Assembly: GCA_021324795.1 (NCBI GenBank)
Contig: JAJPIK010000040.1
Location: 58,632 to 122,631 of the forward strand
DNA: 64,000 nt
Direction: 5' to 3'
DNA from: Chloroflexota bacterium
GTDB lineage: Bacteria > Chloroflexota > UBA6077 > FW602-bin22 > CADDYW01
The position numbers and the translations under genes are program-made. The notes under the pieces were generated by a model. That model was not told the DNA's origin and did no database searches. It saw only the letters and a list, made by a program, of their open reading frames with translations. This document shows, piece after piece, positions 62,700 to 64,000 of the stretch; positions within the stretch are counted from its first letter, which is position 1; each line of letters begins with the position of its first letter.

Positions 62700-63324
62700 G
62701 CGGCAGATCGAAAGCCACACACTGCTGACCGTGGCCTCTTACGCAATCGGCGCTGCCATCACGGTGGTAATCTTTTGGGGCGTCAGTAGGATCGCGCGGC
62801 GTTCACATCGAACGCCAGAAGGCCCTCACCCCATTGGCCGCGGCCAATGGGGTGAGGGCACGGTAGAAAACTCACGGCCAGACTTCGAGCGGCAAGACGC
62901 GAGCGTGCGATCTGTCTTGCTCGTCGGAATCGGTTTTGTCGTCGTACTGAGTCTGGTGGTTGTCATTACTACCATTCTTTTCTTTGCTTTAACCGGGACC
63001 GGCCCTCAGCTTCAACTTCCGCCACCCGGCGAGGTAATCAGTGAAAGTCCCCCGACTCCACTCCCACCGCCGCCGCGGCTGGAAACCCAGCCGGGACAAA
63101 CGCTGAGCGCAATCCGGGCCCAGGAAGACATGATCTTGAATAGTTACGCCTGGGTTGACCGTGCCCATGGGGTTGTTCGGATCCCGATCGACCGTGCTAT
63201 GGCGCTCGTCGTTGAGCAGGGTTTGCCCACCCGACCGGGCAACCAGCAAGGCTACCAGGATACGGGCACGACAGTACCATCCGGTGCCAGCTCGGGTCGG
63301 GCAACGGAGGAGTTGGAGCATTGA
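62692..63324 (+). CDS. alternative complex III/oxidase-associated membrane protein with a Pro-rich linker
   Basis: The ATG at 62692 follows GGAGGTTGCCC; 210 residues. Two membrane segments (LLTVASYAIGAAITVVIFWGVS and VRSVLLVGIGFVVVLSLVVVITTILFFAL) flank a charged loop, followed by a Pro-rich stretch and a C-terminal domain LSAIRAQEDMILNSYAWVDRAHGVVRIPIDRAMALVVEQGLPTRP. This last pattern recurs in proteins encoded next to ACIII genes and in cytochrome oxidase clusters; no enzymatic function is known to me. The loop between the segments is encoded by a 38-bp perfect palindrome (62822-62859). Confidence 0.75.
   Translation: MPERQIESHTLLTVASYAIGAAITVVIFWGVSRIARRSHRTPEGPHPIGRGQWGEGTVENSRPDFERQDASVRSVLLVGIGFVVVLSLVVVITTILFFALTGTGPQLQLPPPGEVISESPPTPLPPPPRLETQPGQTLSAIRAQEDMILNSYAWVDRAHGVVRIPIDRAMALVVEQGLPTRPGNQQGYQDTGTTVPSGASSGRATEELEH
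62822..62859 (+). repeat. 38-bp perfect palindrome within a coding region
   Basis: Positions 62822-62840 (GCCCTCACCCCATTGGCCG) are the exact reverse complement of 62841-62859, with no loop. It encodes PHPIGRGQWGEG in the cytosolic loop of the gene at 62692, in frame, apparently inserted between two membrane segments. Confidence 0.9.
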
Positions 63325-63353
63325 TGACACATTTGAATCGGATAGGTTAGCGC

Positions 63354-63923
63354 GTGGGATCAACCCTGCCTCTCTTCCCAACCGAAGCCTCGACCGTGGC
63401 TGGACCAGTCGATACCCTGGTTCTGGTGATGCTTGTCCTCGCGCTCTTCTTCGCCCTCGGAATTGCGGGACTGATCATCGTCTTCGTGATCAAGTATCGG
63501 CGCCGCTCCGACGATCAAGTGCCCGCCGAGATCCGGGACTCGCACCGTCTCGAGTTTGCCTTCATCATGGTGCCATTGATTCTGGCGATGGGCGTCTACT
63601 ACGTCGCCACCCGTCTCTACATGACGATGGAAGCCCCGCCGCCGAATGCCATTGACATCGACGTCGTTGCGAGGCAATGGATGTGGTCAGTGCAATATCC
63701 CCAAGGCCAGCAGGAGATCGACGAGCTCCACGTACCGGTCGGAGAGCCGGTCCGACTAACGATGATCTCCCAGGATGTGATTCACGACTTTTACGTACCG
63801 GACTTTCGACTCCACGCCGACGTGCTGCCCGGACGCTACACCACCCTCTGGTTCCAGGCAACCCAAGTCGGGACATATCGCTTGCTGTGCTCTCTGTCGC
63901 CGGCGAAATTCTTTGACGAATAA
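63354..63923 (+). CDS. cytochrome c oxidase subunit II, C-terminus altered at the CuA site
   Basis: The 189-residue protein has the two-helix hairpin (LVLVMLVLALFFALGIAGLIIVFVI; LEFAFIMVPLILAMGVYYVATRLYM) and the cupredoxin part PPPNAIDIDVVARQWMWSVQYPQGQQEIDELHVPVGEPVRLTMISQDVIHDFYVPDFRLHADVLPGRYTTLWFQATQVGTYRLLC. In the family this is followed by AEYCGxxHxxM, which supplies two Cys, His and Met to CuA. Here it reads SLSPAKFFDE and stops. A +1 frame gives CALC and GVILATM-like residues, so a frameshift or recent mutation is likely. The start is GTG at 63354. Confidence 0.85.
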   Translation: MGSTLPLFPTEASTVAGPVDTLVLVMLVLALFFALGIAGLIIVFVIKYRRRSDDQVPAEIRDSHRLEFAFIMVPLILAMGVYYVATRLYMTMEAPPPNAIDIDVVARQWMWSVQYPQGQQEIDELHVPVGEPVRLTMISQDVIHDFYVPDFRLHADVLPGRYTTLWFQATQVGTYRLLCSLSPAKFFDE

Positions 63924-64000
63924 AGGGGTGATTCTGGCAACAATGGTTGCCGGGGATGACCAGATGGTCTCCCGAGACTGCTGATCAAGGGAGGGCCCCA
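63924..64000 (+). other. window end after coxB/ctaC
   Basis: 77 bp with no complete gene. It contains the small stem GGCAAC-AATG-GTTGCC (63937-63952). An ATG at 63943 opens a 13-codon frame only. The downstream oxidase genes expected here lie outside the window. Confidence 0.4.

Noticed and set aside
63937..63952. Short GGCAAC/GTTGCC stem at the window end as a terminator
   Set aside because: Only 6 bp and no T-run, in the middle of an oxidase operon that probably continues; not supported as a terminator.

Overview
The window reads as a chromosomal segment from a thermophile-like member of the Chloroflexota, most probably the Thermomicrobia/Sphaerobacter side. That placement is an inference, since no 16S gene is present. 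It rests on a complete alternative complex III operon (actABCDEF) followed by a cytochrome oxidase gene, split glycine decarboxylase subunits, an aerobic CO-dehydrogenase-type (cox) accessory cluster, a long SRP RNA of the Bacillus type, and genes with frequent GTG/TTG starts behind GGAGG-like ribosome binding sites.

Layout. (1) 1-5.3 kb, minus strand: a molybdenum hydroxylase cluster (coxS, coxM, coxG, coxD, coxE and two XdhC/CoxI pieces) with no large catalytic subunit inside the window. (2) 5.4-14.8 kb: NUDIX hydrolase, remnant of an enolase-superfamily gene, the uvrB-uvrA-antiporter operon, an M20 peptidase and two small regulator-like genes. (3) 15-22.7 kb: tRNA-Thr(CGU) and cell-wall genes: a class A PBP, a HAD hydrolase, a long coiled-coil protein, a PBP2-like protein whose catalytic motifs are destroyed, and a RodA/FtsW polymerase. 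(4) 22.7-34.3 kb: gcvPA-gcvPB, solute-binding proteins without permeases, a GNAT protein, a glycosyltransferase, trmD, a sortase and ftsH. (5) 34.8-42.2 kb: a 7.4-kb GC-rich island bounded by perfect 15-bp inverted repeats and a perfect 10-bp target duplication. It carries a LuxR/AAA regulator, a SAM methyltransferase, a luciferase-like oxidoreductase and a broken FAD oxidase, between a remnant and a nearly full-length copy of related IS4-family elements. (6) 42.2-49.5 kb: coiled-coil gene, SRP RNA, rsmA, ispE, glmU with a structured leader, a CNNM/CorC protein, cdd and a secreted glycosidase. (7) 49.7-55.2 kb: a sugar catabolism operon (oxidoreductase, ABC binding protein, isomerase, alcohol dehydrogenase) divergent from a GntR/UTRA regulator, with two palindromic operators between them. 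(8) 55.4-64 kb: the respiratory operon actA-F, a conserved companion gene and coxB/ctaC, running towards the window end.

The most noteworthy observations are the composite transposon with intact target duplication, the pseudo-transpeptidase PBP2 next to RodA, the missing canonical actD start combined with a slippery G-run at the actC stop, a 38-bp perfect palindrome inside a coding region, the altered CuA site in cytochrome oxidase subunit II, and the 51-bp-spaced GntR operators.
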